DNA of 64,000 nucleotides, taken from positions 2,232,001-2,296,000 of the forward strand of contig NZ_CP054038.1 of NCBI RefSeq assembly GCF_013282805.1, in the 5' to 3' direction. The translations under genes were made by a program, and so were the position numbers. The notes under the pieces are model-generated. The model was not told the DNA's origin and ran no database searches. It saw only the letters and a list, made by a program, of their open reading frames with translations. The stretch is from Microbacterium hominis (GTDB taxonomy: Bacteria; Actinomycetota; Actinomycetes; Actinomycetales; Microbacteriaceae). Numbering within the stretch: position 1 is the first letter of the stretch; every line of letters starts with the position of its first letter. Of the stretch, positions 1 through 9,176 are shown in pieces.

Positions 1-1596
1 GTGCCGCAGGCGGTGTCGATCATGGATGCCGTGCTCTCGGGCCTGGCCGCCGCCCACCGTGCGGGGATCGTGCACCGCGACGTGAAGCCCGAGAACGTGC
101 TCCTCGCCGAAGACGGCCGTGTCAAGATCGGCGACTTCGGGCTCGCACGCGCCACGACCGCGAACACGGCGACCGGGGCGCAGCTGCTCGGCACGATCGC
201 CTACCTCGCCCCCGAACTGGTCACGCGCGGCACGGCCGACGCGCGCAGCGACATCTACGCGCTCGGCATCATGCTCTACGAGATGCTCGTCGGCGAGCAG
301 CCGTACAAGGGCGAGCAGCCGATGCAGATCGCCTTCCAGCACGCCACCGACTCGGTGCCTCGCCCGAGCGCCAAGAACCCCGGTGTGCCCGAGCCGCTCG
401 ACGAGTTCGTGCTGTGGGCGACCGAGAAGAATCCCGACGAGCGCCCGGTCGATGCCCGGGAGATGCTCGAGAAGCTCCGGCAGATCGAGCGCGAGCTCGG
501 CATCACGCCCCAGATCACACGCACGGCGCCGATCAAGACCATCGTCGAGCACACGCCGACGGGCGAGATGACCGCCGTGATGCCGATGGCGGCGACGGGG
601 CCGACCGCCGCGGTCGACGAGGACGACAACGCCGCCCGGCTGCGCCGCTCCACTCGTCGCCGCTCCACCCGCGGCGCGTGGCTGCTCGCGATCGTGCTCG
701 TGCTCGCCGTGATCGCCGGCGGCGCCGGCTGGTGGTTCGGCTCCGGCCCGGGCTCGCTCGTGGCGGTGCCCTCGCTGGAGAACCTCACCTTCGATCAGGC
801 CAGGAGCCGTCTCGCGGAGGACTCGCTCCAGGCGGTGGAGGCGGGGCGCAGCAGCCTCGACGTGGAGCCCGGTCTCGCGATCGGCAGCGATCCCGACGCG
901 GGCGAGCGCCTCGACAAGAACGCGGAGGTCGTCGTGTTCATCTCCACCGGACCGCAGCCGGTGCAGCTGGACGGCCTCATGGGCCGCACCGAGGACGAGG
1001 CGCGCACCGTACTCGGGGACAACGTCATCGGCGTCGAGGACGAGAACACCGAGTTCTTCACCGATGCCTCCGCCGGCACCGTCGTGGGCGTGCTCATCCA
1101 CCCCCGCGCCGGCGGCGACGACATCGCCTGCGGCGAGGGCTGCGCGATCCACCAGGGCGACACCGCCACGCTGTGGGTGTCGGTGGGGCCCGTGCCCGCG
1201 GTGGCGGGCATGTCGGAGCAGGACGCCCGCAACGCCCTCCAGGAGGCAGGCCTCGAGGTCTCCGACGACGTGACCCGCACCTCCAGCGACTCCGTCGCCG
1301 AGGGGGTCGTCATCGGCCTGGAGCCGCGTCCCGTCGCGGGCAGCTGGCGCCCCGGCGAGACGGCTCAGCTGATCGTGTCGACCGGTCCCCCGCGCTTCCC
1401 GATCCCCGGTGTGGTCGGCCTGACCCGCGACGAGGCGAAGGCGGCGCTGGAGGCCGAGGGCTTCGTCGCGAACTGGGCCCTCTTCTGGAATGCCGTGCCC
1501 AACGGCCTCACCGAGGTGACGAGCCAGGACCTGCCCGAGGGAGACCTCCGCGTGCGGGGCACGGAGGTCTACCTCCAGATCACCGTCACCGGCTGA
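1..1596 (+). CDS. pknL: PASTA-domain Ser/Thr protein kinase, 5'-truncated by window edge (PknL-like)
   Basis: Membrane Ser/Thr kinase that senses the cell wall through extracellular PASTA repeats. The visible part begins inside the kinase domain: the catalytic loop HRDVKPEN is at about residues 25-32, DFG at about 44-46 and the APE motif near 69-71. The P-loop and ATP-binding Lys are missing, so the first GTG in the window is probably not the true start. A juxtamembrane segment rich in Arg and Thr leads to one membrane helix (about 225-247), then four PASTA repeats (about 255-531), each opening with a V-P-x-L/V-x-G-like motif. The next genes (aroG, acyltransferase, fadD15) match the mycobacterial pknL neighbourhood, which is why PknL is preferred to PknB. 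The PknL assignment is inference; the kinase/PASTA call is secure. Confidence 0.9.
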   Translation: MPQAVSIMDAVLSGLAAAHRAGIVHRDVKPENVLLAEDGRVKIGDFGLARATTANTATGAQLLGTIAYLAPELVTRGTADARSDIYALGIMLYEMLVGEQPYKGEQPMQIAFQHATDSVPRPSAKNPGVPEPLDEFVLWATEKNPDERPVDAREMLEKLRQIERELGITPQITRTAPIKTIVEHTPTGEMTAVMPMAATGPTAAVDEDDNAARLRRSTRRRSTRGAWLLAIVLVLAVIAGGAGWWFGSGPGSLVAVPSLENLTFDQARSRLAEDSLQAVEAGRSSLDVEPGLAIGSDPDAGERLDKNAEVVVFISTGPQPVQLDGLMGRTEDEARTVLGDNVIGVEDENTEFFTDASAGTVVGVLIHPRAGGDDIACGEGCAIHQGDTATLWVSVGPVPAVAGMSEQDARNALQEAGLEVSDDVTRTSSDSVAEGVVIGLEPRPVAGSWRPGETAQLIVSTGPPRFPIPGVVGLTRDEAKAALEAEGFVANWALFWNAVPNGLTEVTSQDLPEGDLRVRGTEVYLQITVTG

Positions 1597-1606
1597 CCAG
1601 CTCGGG

Positions 1607-2950
1607 TCAGCGCGGCAGCTTCTCCAGCTCCTCGGCCACGAGGAACGCGAGCTCGAGCGACTGCATGTGGTTCAGGCGCGGGTCGCACAGCGACTCGTAG
1701 CGGGTCGCGAGGGTGGCCTCGTCGATCATCTCGGAACCGCCCAGGCACTCGGTGACGTCGTCGCCGGTGAGCTCGACGTGGATGCCGCCGGGGAAGGTCC
1801 CCGTGACGCGGTGCGCCTCGAAGAATCCGCGCACCTCGTCGACGACGTCGTCGAAGCGACGGGTCTTGTAGCCGGTGGGCGTCGTGATGCCGTTTCCGTG
1901 CATGGGGTCGGTGACCCACAGCGGCGTGGCGCCCGAGTCCTTGACGGCTTCCAGCAGCGGCGGGAGAGCGTCGCGGATCTTGCCCGCGCCCATGCGGGTG
2001 ATGAAGGTGAGGCGCCCCGGCTCGCGCTGCGGGTCGAGCTTGTCGATGAGCGCCAGCGCGGTCTCGGGCGTGGTCGTCGGGCCCAGCTTGACGCCGATGG
2101 GGTTGCGGATCTTCGAGAAGTAGTCGACGTGCGCACCATCGAGGTCGCGCGTGCGCTCCCCGATCCACAGGAAGTGCGCCGACGTGTTGTACGGCGTGCC
2201 CGTGCGGGAATCGATGCGGGTGAGCGGGCGCTCGTAGTCCATGAGCAGGCCCTCATGGCCGGTGTAGAACTCGACGCGCTTGAGCTCGTCGAAATCGGCG
2301 CCGGCGGCCTCCATGAACCTGATCGCCCGGTCGATCTCGGTCGCGAGGCCCTCGTAGCGGGCGTTCGCGGGGTTCTGCGCGAAGCCCTTGTTCCACGAGT
2401 GCACCTCACGCAGGTCGGCGAAGCCGCCCTGCGTGAACGCGCGGATGAGATTGATGGTCGACGCGGCCGTGTGGTAGCCCTTCAGCAGGCGCTGCGGGTC
2501 GGCCTGTCGGGAGCCCGAGGTGAAGTCGTAGCCGTTGACGATGTCGCCGCGGTACGCCGGCAGCGTGACCTCGCCACGGGTCTCGGTGTTGCTCGAGCGG
2601 GGCTTGGCGAACTGCCCGGCCATGCGGCCCATCTTGACGATGGGCATCGAGGCGCCGTAGGTGAGCACGACCGCCATCTGCAGCACCGTCTTGATGCGGT
2701 TGCGGATCTGCTCGGCCGTCGCGCCCGCGAAGGTCTCGGCGCAGTCGCCGCCCTGCAGCAGGAACGCCTTGCCCGACGCGGCGCGCGCGAGCCGATCGCG
2801 GAGGTTGTCGACCTCGCCGGCGAACACGAGCGGGGGCAGGGTGGCGAGCTCTGCCGAGGCGGCGGCAACCGCGTCGGCGTCGGGCCACTCGGGCTGCTGC
2901 TTGATGGGCAGTGTCCGCCAGTGGTCGAGCGCGTCGGGCGTCTGGAGCAT
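1607..2950 (-). CDS. aroG: Class II 3-deoxy-7-phosphoheptulonate (DAHP) synthase
   Basis: Cytosolic enzyme that condenses phosphoenolpyruvate and erythrose 4-phosphate, the first step of the shikimate pathway to aromatic amino acids. The 447 residues match the length of class II (plant/mycobacterial) enzymes. Visible family features are the metal-binding Cys in GGDCAE near residue 68, the phosphate-binding RMGAGKIR segment, DPMHGNG, and the C-terminal GGIHVELTGDDVTECLGG metal-site segment. The stop lies 10 bp beyond the convergent kinase stop. The ATG at 2950 is used because the N-terminus (LDHWRTLPIKQQPEWPD) begins like other class II enzymes. In Actinobacteria this enzyme is usually feedback-inhibited and activates chorismate mutase; that cannot be read from the sequence. 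Confidence 0.96.
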   Translation of the reverse strand: MLQTPDALDHWRTLPIKQQPEWPDADAVAAASAELATLPPLVFAGEVDNLRDRLARAASGKAFLLQGGDCAETFAGATAEQIRNRIKTVLQMAVVLTYGASMPIVKMGRMAGQFAKPRSSNTETRGEVTLPAYRGDIVNGYDFTSGSRQADPQRLLKGYHTAASTINLIRAFTQGGFADLREVHSWNKGFAQNPANARYEGLATEIDRAIRFMEAAGADFDELKRVEFYTGHEGLLMDYERPLTRIDSRTGTPYNTSAHFLWIGERTRDLDGAHVDYFSKIRNPIGVKLGPTTTPETALALIDKLDPQREPGRLTFITRMGAGKIRDALPPLLEAVKDSGATPLWVTDPMHGNGITTPTGYKTRRFDDVVDEVRGFFEAHRVTGTFPGGIHVELTGDDVTECLGGSEMIDEATLATRYESLCDPRLNHMQSLELAFLVAEELEKLPR

Positions 2951-3020
2951 CCGGCAATTCTATCGGGGTGGATGCCGCGCCCGGCGCCGTATGACGGTGC
3001 GGGCGCGCGCGGAGCGCGGG

Positions 3021-3707
3021 TCAGCGCGCGGTCTTGAGGCGGTCCTTCACGGTCGAGGCGTAGACGTCCTCGTACTCCTGCTCGCCCAGCCGCTGCAGCG
3101 CGACCATGATCTCGTCGGTGATGGAGCGCAGGATGTACCGGTCGCTCTCCATGCCGGCGAACCGCGAGAAATCGAGGGGCTCGCCGATCACCACGCCCAC
3201 CCGCACCACACGCGGGATGCGCTGGCCGATCGGCATCATCGTGTCGGTGTCGACCATGATCACCGGCACGACGGGCACGCCCGCCTCGAGCGCCATTCGG
3301 GCGATGCCGGTGCGGCCGCGGTAGAGCTTGCCGTCGGGGCTGCGGGTGCCCTCCGGATAGATGCCGAGCAGGTTCCCGCCGCCGAGCACCTGGAGGCCCG
3401 TGTTCAACGATGCCTCCGAAGCCTTGCCGCCCGACCTGTCGATCGGCAGCTGTCCCGTGCCCTTGAAGAACACGCGCGTGGCCCAGCCCTTGAGGCCCTT
3501 GCCGGTGAAGTAGTCGCTCTTGGCGAGGAACGACACCGGCCTGTCGATCATGAGCGGCAGGATGATCGAATCCACGAAGGAGAGGTGGTTGCTGGCGAGG
3601 ATCGCTCCGCCGGCCGAGGGAACGTTGCGCCGGCCGACGATCCAGGGACGGAAGATCCCCTTGACGAGCGGTCCGATGACCACGTACTTCATCAGCCAGT
3701 AGAACAA
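3021..3707 (-). CDS. plsC: Lysophospholipid acyltransferase (1-acyl-sn-glycerol-3-phosphate acyltransferase family)
   Basis: Membrane-associated acyltransferase that transfers a fatty acyl group to lysophosphatidate or a related lipid. The 228 residues carry the PlsC signatures: the catalytic NHLSFVD (HX4D) near residue 41 and GIYPEGTRSPDG near residue 118 for acceptor binding. An N-terminal hydrophobic stretch (FYWLMKYVVIGPLVKGIF) probably anchors it. The start is TTG at 3707, supported by GGGAG six bases upstream; an ATG at 3692 is possible. The gene follows the ROK kinase after 16 bp, so the two are probably co-transcribed. A homologous acyltransferase lies near fadD15 in mycobacteria. Substrate specificity is not readable. 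Confidence 0.9.
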   Translation of the reverse strand: MFYWLMKYVVIGPLVKGIFRPWIVGRRNVPSAGGAILASNHLSFVDSIILPLMIDRPVSFLAKSDYFTGKGLKGWATRVFFKGTGQLPIDRSGGKASEASLNTGLQVLGGGNLLGIYPEGTRSPDGKLYRGRTGIARMALEAGVPVVPVIMVDTDTMMPIGQRIPRVVRVGVVIGEPLDFSRFAGMESDRYILRSITDEIMVALQRLGEQEYEDVYASTVKDRLKTAR

Positions 3708-3723
3708 CGCTGCTCCCGTGCTG

Positions 3724-4659
3724 TCAGCCGTCGATCTCGGCGAGATCGGCGGCGCCGATGAGCCCCGCGTCGTTTCCGAGCTGGGCGATGGCGAACTGCG
3801 CGATCGGCCGGTCGCCGTAGCCGGGCAGCGAGGTCTCGTAGGCGAGCCGCACCGGTGCCAGCAGGTCTTCGCCCAGCTGTGCGACCCCGCCGCCGATCAC
3901 GAAGAGCTCGGGGTCGAGGGCGGCCTGGAAGCCGCCGCATGCCTCGCCGAGCGCCGTCGCGACGCGTCGAAGGGCCTCGATGGCGCCTTCGTCGCCGGCG
4001 AGCACGAGGCGCGACACCGACGGGCCGCTGATGTGCCCCTTCTCCTCGCGCAGCGCCGCGAGGCCGGCGCCGATCCCGCCCGCGTCGGCGATCGCATTCG
4101 CCTCGCGCTGCAGCGCGCGACCCGATGCGTACTGCTCGAGGCATCCGTGCTGCCCGCACCCGCACGGAAGGCCGTCGCGGGTGAAGCGCACGTGGCCGAG
4201 TTCGCCGCCGATGCCGTGCCCGCCTCGGTAGAGCTTTCCGTCCAGCACGACCGCGCCGCCCACGCCCGTACCCATGGTGAGCATGATCATGTGCTCGACG
4301 TCACGGCCGGCCCCGAAGCGGAACTCGGCCCAGCCGGCAGCGTTGGCGTCGTTCTCGATCGTGACCGGCTTGCCGATGCCCGCTTCGAGCGTCGCCTTGA
4401 GCGGCTCGTTGCGCCAGGCGATGTTGGGCGCGTGGATGACGACGGCGCGGTCACGGTCGATGAATCCCGCGGCGGCGACGCCCACGGCGGCGACCTCGTG
4501 CCGCGCGGACAGGTGCAGTGTCATGTCGACGACCGCCTGTGCGAGCTCGCTCGTATCGACAGGGGTGTCGACCCGCAGCTTCTCGACGATGCGCCCCTCG
4601 GCATCCACGACTCCCCCGGCGATCTTCGTTCCGCCGATGTCGATTCCGACGCGTAGCAC
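3724..4659 (-). CDS. glk: ROK-family glucokinase
   Basis: Cytosolic sugar kinase that phosphorylates glucose to glucose 6-phosphate. The protein is 311 residues. It has the N-terminal phosphate-binding GIDIGGTKIAGG, the catalytic ENDANAAG segment, MGTGVGGAVV, and the ROK zinc site CGCGQHGCLE near residue 168. No N-terminal helix-turn-helix is present, so it is an enzyme and not a NagC/XylR-type repressor. GTG at 4659 is preferred to the longer frame from 4683 because AGGAG lies five bases upstream and the protein then starts directly at LRVGIDIGG. Whether the phosphate donor is ATP or polyphosphate is unclear. It is probably in an operon with the downstream plsC-like gene. Confidence 0.9.
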   Translation of the reverse strand: MLRVGIDIGGTKIAGGVVDAEGRIVEKLRVDTPVDTSELAQAVVDMTLHLSARHEVAAVGVAAAGFIDRDRAVVIHAPNIAWRNEPLKATLEAGIGKPVTIENDANAAGWAEFRFGAGRDVEHMIMLTMGTGVGGAVVLDGKLYRGGHGIGGELGHVRFTRDGLPCGCGQHGCLEQYASGRALQREANAIADAGGIGAGLAALREEKGHISGPSVSRLVLAGDEGAIEALRRVATALGEACGGFQAALDPELFVIGGGVAQLGEDLLAPVRLAYETSLPGYGDRPIAQFAIAQLGNDAGLIGAADLAEIDG

Positions 4660-4811
4660 CGCACTCCTCTCCGGCCGGCGCACCCGCGACGGCGCCTCAA
4701 AGTCTAGTCAGGCCGCCGTGGTCCACAGGGCCCCCGACAGCCGCGTGACGCTCGACTAGACTCGGCACAGAACTTCACCCGAGCAATCAGACCGGTACCG
4801 AAGGAGTTGCC

Positions 4812-6638
4812 GTGGTTCAATTCGACGTCCCCCCGATCGTGCCTGCCGACCCGCAGGCCAATATCACCGACCTTCTCGTCCAGCGTGTCAAGGCCACGCC
4901 GGATCTGGCGCTGTTCGCCGTGCCCGCCGGCGACGGCTGGCGCGACATCACCGCCGCCGAGTTCCAGCGGCAGGTGATCGCCCTGGCCAAGGGCTTCGTC
5001 GCCGGTGGCATCGAGCCCGGCGACAAGGTGGGCTTCATCGCCCGCACCACCTATGACTGGACGCTGGTCGACTTCGCGCTGTTCTATGCCGGCGCGGTCA
5101 TGGTTCCCATCTACGAGACCAGCTCGGCATCCCAGATCGCCTGGAACCTGACCGACTCGGGCGCCATCGCCTGCATCGCGGAACTCCCCGACCACACGGC
5201 GCGCATCGAGGAGGCCCGGGGCGAACTCCCGCTCGTGCGCAACGTCTGGAGCATGCACGCCGGCGACCTCGACAGGCTGGTGTCCGAGGGCGCCGACGTC
5301 GCCGACGAGGAGATCGAGCGGCGCCGTTCGATCGCGAACGGCGCCGACATCGCGACTCTGATCTACACGTCCGGCTCGACCGGGCGGCCCAAGGGGTGCG
5401 TGCTCACGCACAGCAACTTCGTCGAACTCGTCCGCAACGCGGCGAAGTCGAACCACGAGGTCTTCGAGACGCCCGGGGCTTCCACGCTGCTGTTCATCAC
5501 GACGGCGCACGTCTTCGCGCGCTTCATCTCCATCCTGGACATCCACGCGGGCGTGAAGACCGGACACCAGCCCGACACGAAGCAGCTCCTGCCGGCACTC
5601 GGCTCGTTCAAGCCGACGTTCCTCCTGGCCGTGCCGCGCGTGTTCGAGAAGGTCTACAACTCGGCCGAGCAGAAGGCCGAAGCGGGCGGCAAGGGCAAGA
5701 TCTTCCGCGCCGCCGCCGCCACCGCGATCGAGCACTCCACCCTCACGCAGGAGGGCAGGAAGGTCCCGTTCGGCACGAAGGTGAAGTTCGCGCTGTTCGA
5801 CCGGCTCGTCTACTCGAAGCTGCGCACCGCGATGGGCGGTCAGGTCGCGTACGCCGTGTCGGGCTCGGCCCCGCTCGGACCGCGTCTCGGGCACTTCTTC
5901 CACAGCCTCGGCGTGACGATCCTCGAGGGCTACGGCCTCACCGAGACCACGGCGCCCGCGACCGTCAACCAGGCGCGCATGTCGAAGATCGGAACGGTCG
6001 GCCCCGTGATCCCGGGTGTGGGCGTCCGACTCGCCGATGACGGCGAGATCGAGGTGCGGGGCATCAACGTCTTCAAGGAGTACTGGCGCAACCCCGAGGC
6101 CACGGCCGCGGCGTTCGACGGCGAGTGGTTCAAGACCGGCGACATCGGCGCATTCGATGACGAGGGCTTCCTCACGATCACCGGACGAAAGAAGGAGATC
6201 CTCGTCACGGCGGGCGGCAAGAACGTCGCACCGGCCGCCCTCGAGGACCCGATCCGCGCCAACCCGATCGTCGGACAGGTCGTCGTGGTCGGCGACCAGA
6301 AGCCGTTCATCGCGGCGCTGGTCACCCTCGACCCGGAGATGCTGCCGACGTGGCTCGCCAACAACGGCCTGTCCGCGAACATGTCGCTCGCCGACGCCGC
6401 CGCGAATGACGCCGTGCGTGCCGAGGTGCAGAAGGCCATCGACCGGGCCAACGCCGGCGTGTCGCGCGCGGAGTCGGTGCGCAAGTTCACGATCCTCGAC
6501 TCCGAGTGGACCGAGGCCAGCGGTCACCTGACGCCGAAGATGAGCATCAAGCGCAACGTCATCCTCGCCGACTTCGCCGCCGAGATCGACGCCATCTACA
6601 CGGTGCCGGCCGACACGACGAACGTCTCGCTGGCGTAA
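4812..6638 (+). CDS. fadD15: Long-chain acyl-CoA synthetase (AMP-forming), FadD15-like
   Basis: Adenylate-forming ligase that activates long-chain fatty acids to acyl-CoA. The 608 residues have the AMP-binding P-loop YTSGSTGRPKG near 182-192, the adenine-binding GYGLTE near 377-382, the hinge TGDIGAFDDEGFLTITGRKKE, and the adenylation Lys region near the C-terminus. The length and the short N-terminus fit the FadD15/FACL bacterial clade and not the membrane-anchored eukaryotic form. The start is GTG with AAGGAG seven bases upstream. It is divergent from the glucokinase gene; the 152 bp between the two starts should hold both promoters. A strong terminator follows at once. Confidence 0.93.
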   Translation: MVQFDVPPIVPADPQANITDLLVQRVKATPDLALFAVPAGDGWRDITAAEFQRQVIALAKGFVAGGIEPGDKVGFIARTTYDWTLVDFALFYAGAVMVPIYETSSASQIAWNLTDSGAIACIAELPDHTARIEEARGELPLVRNVWSMHAGDLDRLVSEGADVADEEIERRRSIANGADIATLIYTSGSTGRPKGCVLTHSNFVELVRNAAKSNHEVFETPGASTLLFITTAHVFARFISILDIHAGVKTGHQPDTKQLLPALGSFKPTFLLAVPRVFEKVYNSAEQKAEAGGKGKIFRAAAATAIEHSTLTQEGRKVPFGTKVKFALFDRLVYSKLRTAMGGQVAYAVSGSAPLGPRLGHFFHSLGVTILEGYGLTETTAPATVNQARMSKIGTVGPVIPGVGVRLADDGEIEVRGINVFKEYWRNPEATAAAFDGEWFKTGDIGAFDDEGFLTITGRKKEILVTAGGKNVAPAALEDPIRANPIVGQVVVVGDQKPFIAALVTLDPEMLPTWLANNGLSANMSLADAAANDAVRAEVQKAIDRANAGVSRAESVRKFTILDSEWTEASGHLTPKMSIKRNVILADFAAEIDAIYTVPADTTNVSLA

Positions 6639-6648
6639 CCGAGACCAC

Positions 6649-6681
6649 GAAGAAGCCCCGGGCGATGCCCGGGGCTTCTTC
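6649..6681. terminator. Intrinsic terminator after the acyl-CoA synthetase
   Basis: A perfect 15 bp stem (arms 6649-6663 and 6667-6681, three-base loop GAT) with a GC-rich core and pyrimidine-rich flank TTCTTCTTCG. It starts 11 bp after the fadD15 stop. The stem is symmetrical, but the next gene (def) ends 99 bp further on, so its main role is probably for fadD15. Confidence 0.9.
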
Positions 6682-6779
6682 TTCGTCTGGAGGTCGGACC
6701 TCGAGACGCGCGATTCGCGGGCTGGTCGATGTCGACCCGTCGCGCGTCAACGCGGCGTCGCCATATTGCTCCGCCGTCG

Positions 6780-7271
6780 TCAGAACCAGTCGGACTCGCG
6801 GATCTCGCGCATCGCGACCCGGCGCTCCTCCGGCGTGAGCCGCTGGAGGTACAGCATGCCGTCGAGGTGATCGGTCTCGTGCTGCAGGGCCTGGGCCATG
6901 AGCCCCTCCCCCTCGAGCACGACCTCCGCACCGTCGAGGTCGGTGCCGACGACCTTCGCGTACGGATAGCGCACGGCGTCGTGCCAGAGACCGGGAACGG
7001 AGAGGCATCCCTCGCCGATCGCCTCCGGCTCGCCCGACACCTCGACGAGCACGGGATTGAGCACGTACCCGATGACGCCGTCGACGTTGTACGAGAAGGC
7101 TCGGAGCCCGACGCCGATCTGCGGCGCGGCGACGCCGGCGCGTCCGGGAACCTCGACGGTGTCGAGCAGGTCGCGCACGAGGGCGCGCACGCCGTCATCG
7201 ACGACGCCGATCGGAGCGCTCACGGACTTCAGCACCGGGTCGCCGAAGACCCGGATCGGACGGACCGCCAC
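6780..7271 (-). CDS. def: Peptide deformylase
   Basis: Metalloenzyme that removes the formyl group from N-terminal fMet of nascent proteins. The 163 residues contain the three diagnostic motifs in order: GVAAPQIG (motif 1, about 43-50), EGCLSVPG (motif 2, Cys ligand) and QHETDHLDG (HExxDH metal ligands and catalytic Glu). The length fits the short actinobacterial type. The stop of the upstream MinD-like gene is three bases before this start (7275/7271), so the two are probably translated from one mRNA. Such a pairing with a partition-type ATPase is not an expected functional link and may simply reflect compact organisation. Confidence 0.96.
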   Translation of the reverse strand: MAVRPIRVFGDPVLKSVSAPIGVVDDGVRALVRDLLDTVEVPGRAGVAAPQIGVGLRAFSYNVDGVIGYVLNPVLVEVSGEPEAIGEGCLSVPGLWHDAVRYPYAKVVGTDLDGAEVVLEGEGLMAQALQHETDHLDGMLYLQRLTPEERRVAMREIRESDWF

Positions 7272-7274
7272 GGT

Positions 7275-9119
7275 CTACGCGGCGGCCGGAAGGGCGCGCA
7301 GGCCCTCGACGACGGCGGCTGCGAGCTCACGCGCCGCGAGCCGGGTCGCCGGCTGCAGGTCACGGAACAGGATCGCGCTGCCCGCCGCGATGTGCGGGTC
7401 GTACGGTACGCGCACCACCGCGCGCACACGCGAGCGGAAGTGGGACTCGAGCTCCTCGGGACGAACGAGCGGGGTTCCCGGCCGCGCGTTGTTGAGCACC
7501 ACGACCGCGCCGCGCACCTTGTCGGCGTGACCGTTGGTCTCCAGCCACGTGAGCGTCTCGGATGCGAGGCGGGCCTCGTCGACGCTGAGCCCCGTCACGA
7601 TCACGATCTGGTCCGCACGATCGAGGGTCGCCCCCATCACGGAGTGGACGATGCCGGTGCCGGTGTCGGTGAGGACCACGGAGTAATAGTGCGCGGCCAG
7701 CGCGGCGACGTTCTGATAGTCGTCGTCGTTGAAGGCCTCCGAGACCCGAGGGTCGGAGTCCGACGCCACCACGTCCAGCCGCGTCTCGTCACGGGCGACG
7801 ATCGCCGACAGGTCGTTGTAGCCGACGACATCGCCGCTCACGCGGACCAGGTCGCGCACGGTCTTGCCGCTGGAGCGCGCGATGCGCTCGGCCAGCGTGC
7901 CGCGATCGGGGTTGGCGTCGACGGCGATGATGCGATCGTCGCGCGCGTCGGCGAGAGCCATGCCGAGCAGCGTGGTGACGGTCGTCTTGCCGACGCCGCC
8001 TTTCCGCGAGAGCACGGGCACGAAGCGGGCCACGCCGTTCAGGGGCGCCGCGATGCGACGATCGAGGTCCTTGCGGGCGCGGGCGCGCTTGCTGTCGCCG
8101 AGGTTGATGCGGTGGCCGGAGATCGAGTAGACGAACTGCTGCCACGCGCCCTCGGGCTCGGACTTGACGACCTGGTGCGGATCGAGCAGACGGTCGGCGG
8201 TGAGGAGGTCGGCCGTCTCGCGGTCCGCCTCGAACTCGCCGATGCGCTTCGACGTGAGGGCGACCTCGACGCGCTGCTGCGCGCGCTCGACGGCGCGCGC
8301 CGGCACGCTGCCGGTGTGCTGGGCCTCGCGGCGGCTCGCCGGCGTCGAGGCCGGTCGGCGCGCGGGCGTGGACTCAGGGGACTTCTTCTCGGTCACAGCA
8401 GGCTCCTCGACCTCTCCGTCCGTCTCTGCGACTGTAGCGATCTCCGCCGCCGTCGGCACCTGCTCGGCGTCCTCGACGGTCGGCGACGCGACCTCCGGCT
8501 CGGTCTCGACCTCCGGCTCGGTCTCGACCTCAGGCTCGGTCTCGACAACCTGGCCGGTCTCGACAACCGGCTCCGCTTCGACGACCGGCTTGACGACCGG
8601 CTCGGCGGCAGGTTCGGGGGTCGGCTCGGAAACGTGCTCCGGCGTGGCCGCGGGCTCCGGCTCGGCGTGCTCCGGCTCGGGCACGACGACCACGAACGGC
8701 TCGCGCGCGATGGGCGCGGCATCCACCATCGACGCGACCGCGAACGGGCCCGCCTCATCCGCCGCAGGACCAGCGGCGCCGTCTTCGGTCGGAACATCGT
8801 CCTCGACGACATCGGCGTCGGTCACGTCCTCGTCGGCGTCGCCGTACGGCGCGAAGACGTCGTGCGACTCCGGCCCGCCTTCGGCCTCGATGATCTCGGC
8901 CTCGGCGGTCTCGAGCGCCGGCTCGTAGGCGACCTCATCGCCGATCACGTCGTCGTCGGCGAGTTCGTCGTCATCGCCGAGAGGCAGCGACACGCTGACC
9001 TGCTCCGTCGCGCCGCCGAGGATCCCCAACGACGTCGTCTCGAGGCTTCCGGTGTCGCTGAGCACGCCGTTGAGCGGTTCGTCGTCGTTCGGCGTGTGGT
9101 CGGGGTGATCGGACGTCAC
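7275..9119 (-). CDS. MinD/ParA-like P-loop ATPase with long acidic repetitive N-terminus
   Basis: A 614-residue protein in two parts. Residues 1 to about 340 are low-complexity, rich in Glu, Asp, Pro, Ala and Val, including a run of the six-residue unit VETEPE (encoded near 8490-8560). Residues 350-614 are a MinD/ParA/SIMIBI ATPase: deviant Walker A SRKGGVGKTTVT, VDANPDRG, a Walker B-like VVLTDTGTGIV, and the partner-loop VVLNNARPG. The layout resembles EspI-type ATPases of actinobacterial type VII secretion and other Actinobacteria-specific MinD-like proteins, but no ESX gene lies nearby. The start is GTG at 9119, with AGGAG about ten bases upstream. The target (division site, pole, secretion) cannot be decided; a standard chromosome ParA looks unlikely because of the tail. 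Confidence 0.82.
   Translation of the reverse strand: MTSDHPDHTPNDDEPLNGVLSDTGSLETTSLGILGGATEQVSVSLPLGDDDELADDDVIGDEVAYEPALETAEAEIIEAEGGPESHDVFAPYGDADEDVTDADVVEDDVPTEDGAAGPAADEAGPFAVASMVDAAPIAREPFVVVVPEPEHAEPEPAATPEHVSEPTPEPAAEPVVKPVVEAEPVVETGQVVETEPEVETEPEVETEPEVASPTVEDAEQVPTAAEIATVAETDGEVEEPAVTEKKSPESTPARRPASTPASRREAQHTGSVPARAVERAQQRVEVALTSKRIGEFEADRETADLLTADRLLDPHQVVKSEPEGAWQQFVYSISGHRINLGDSKRARARKDLDRRIAAPLNGVARFVPVLSRKGGVGKTTVTTLLGMALADARDDRIIAVDANPDRGTLAERIARSSGKTVRDLVRVSGDVVGYNDLSAIVARDETRLDVVASDSDPRVSEAFNDDDYQNVAALAAHYYSVVLTDTGTGIVHSVMGATLDRADQIVIVTGLSVDEARLASETLTWLETNGHADKVRGAVVVLNNARPGTPLVRPEELESHFRSRVRAVVRVPYDPHIAAGSAILFRDLQPATRLAARELAAAVVEGLRALPAAA
8488..8562 (-). repeat. In-frame 18 bp tandem repeats coding VETEPE units
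   Basis: Within the MinD-like gene, about three direct copies of an 18 bp unit encode successive VETEPE blocks, with degenerate copies (VVETGQ, VVEAEP) before them. Reading frame is kept, so copy-number change would lengthen or shorten the disordered tail without breaking the ATPase. Confidence 0.7.
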
Positions 9120-9176
9120 GAGGGCGTACTCCTGAGGGCTGAAGCGGGGTGCGGCCTGCAGGCCGCGCCCTCCAGG

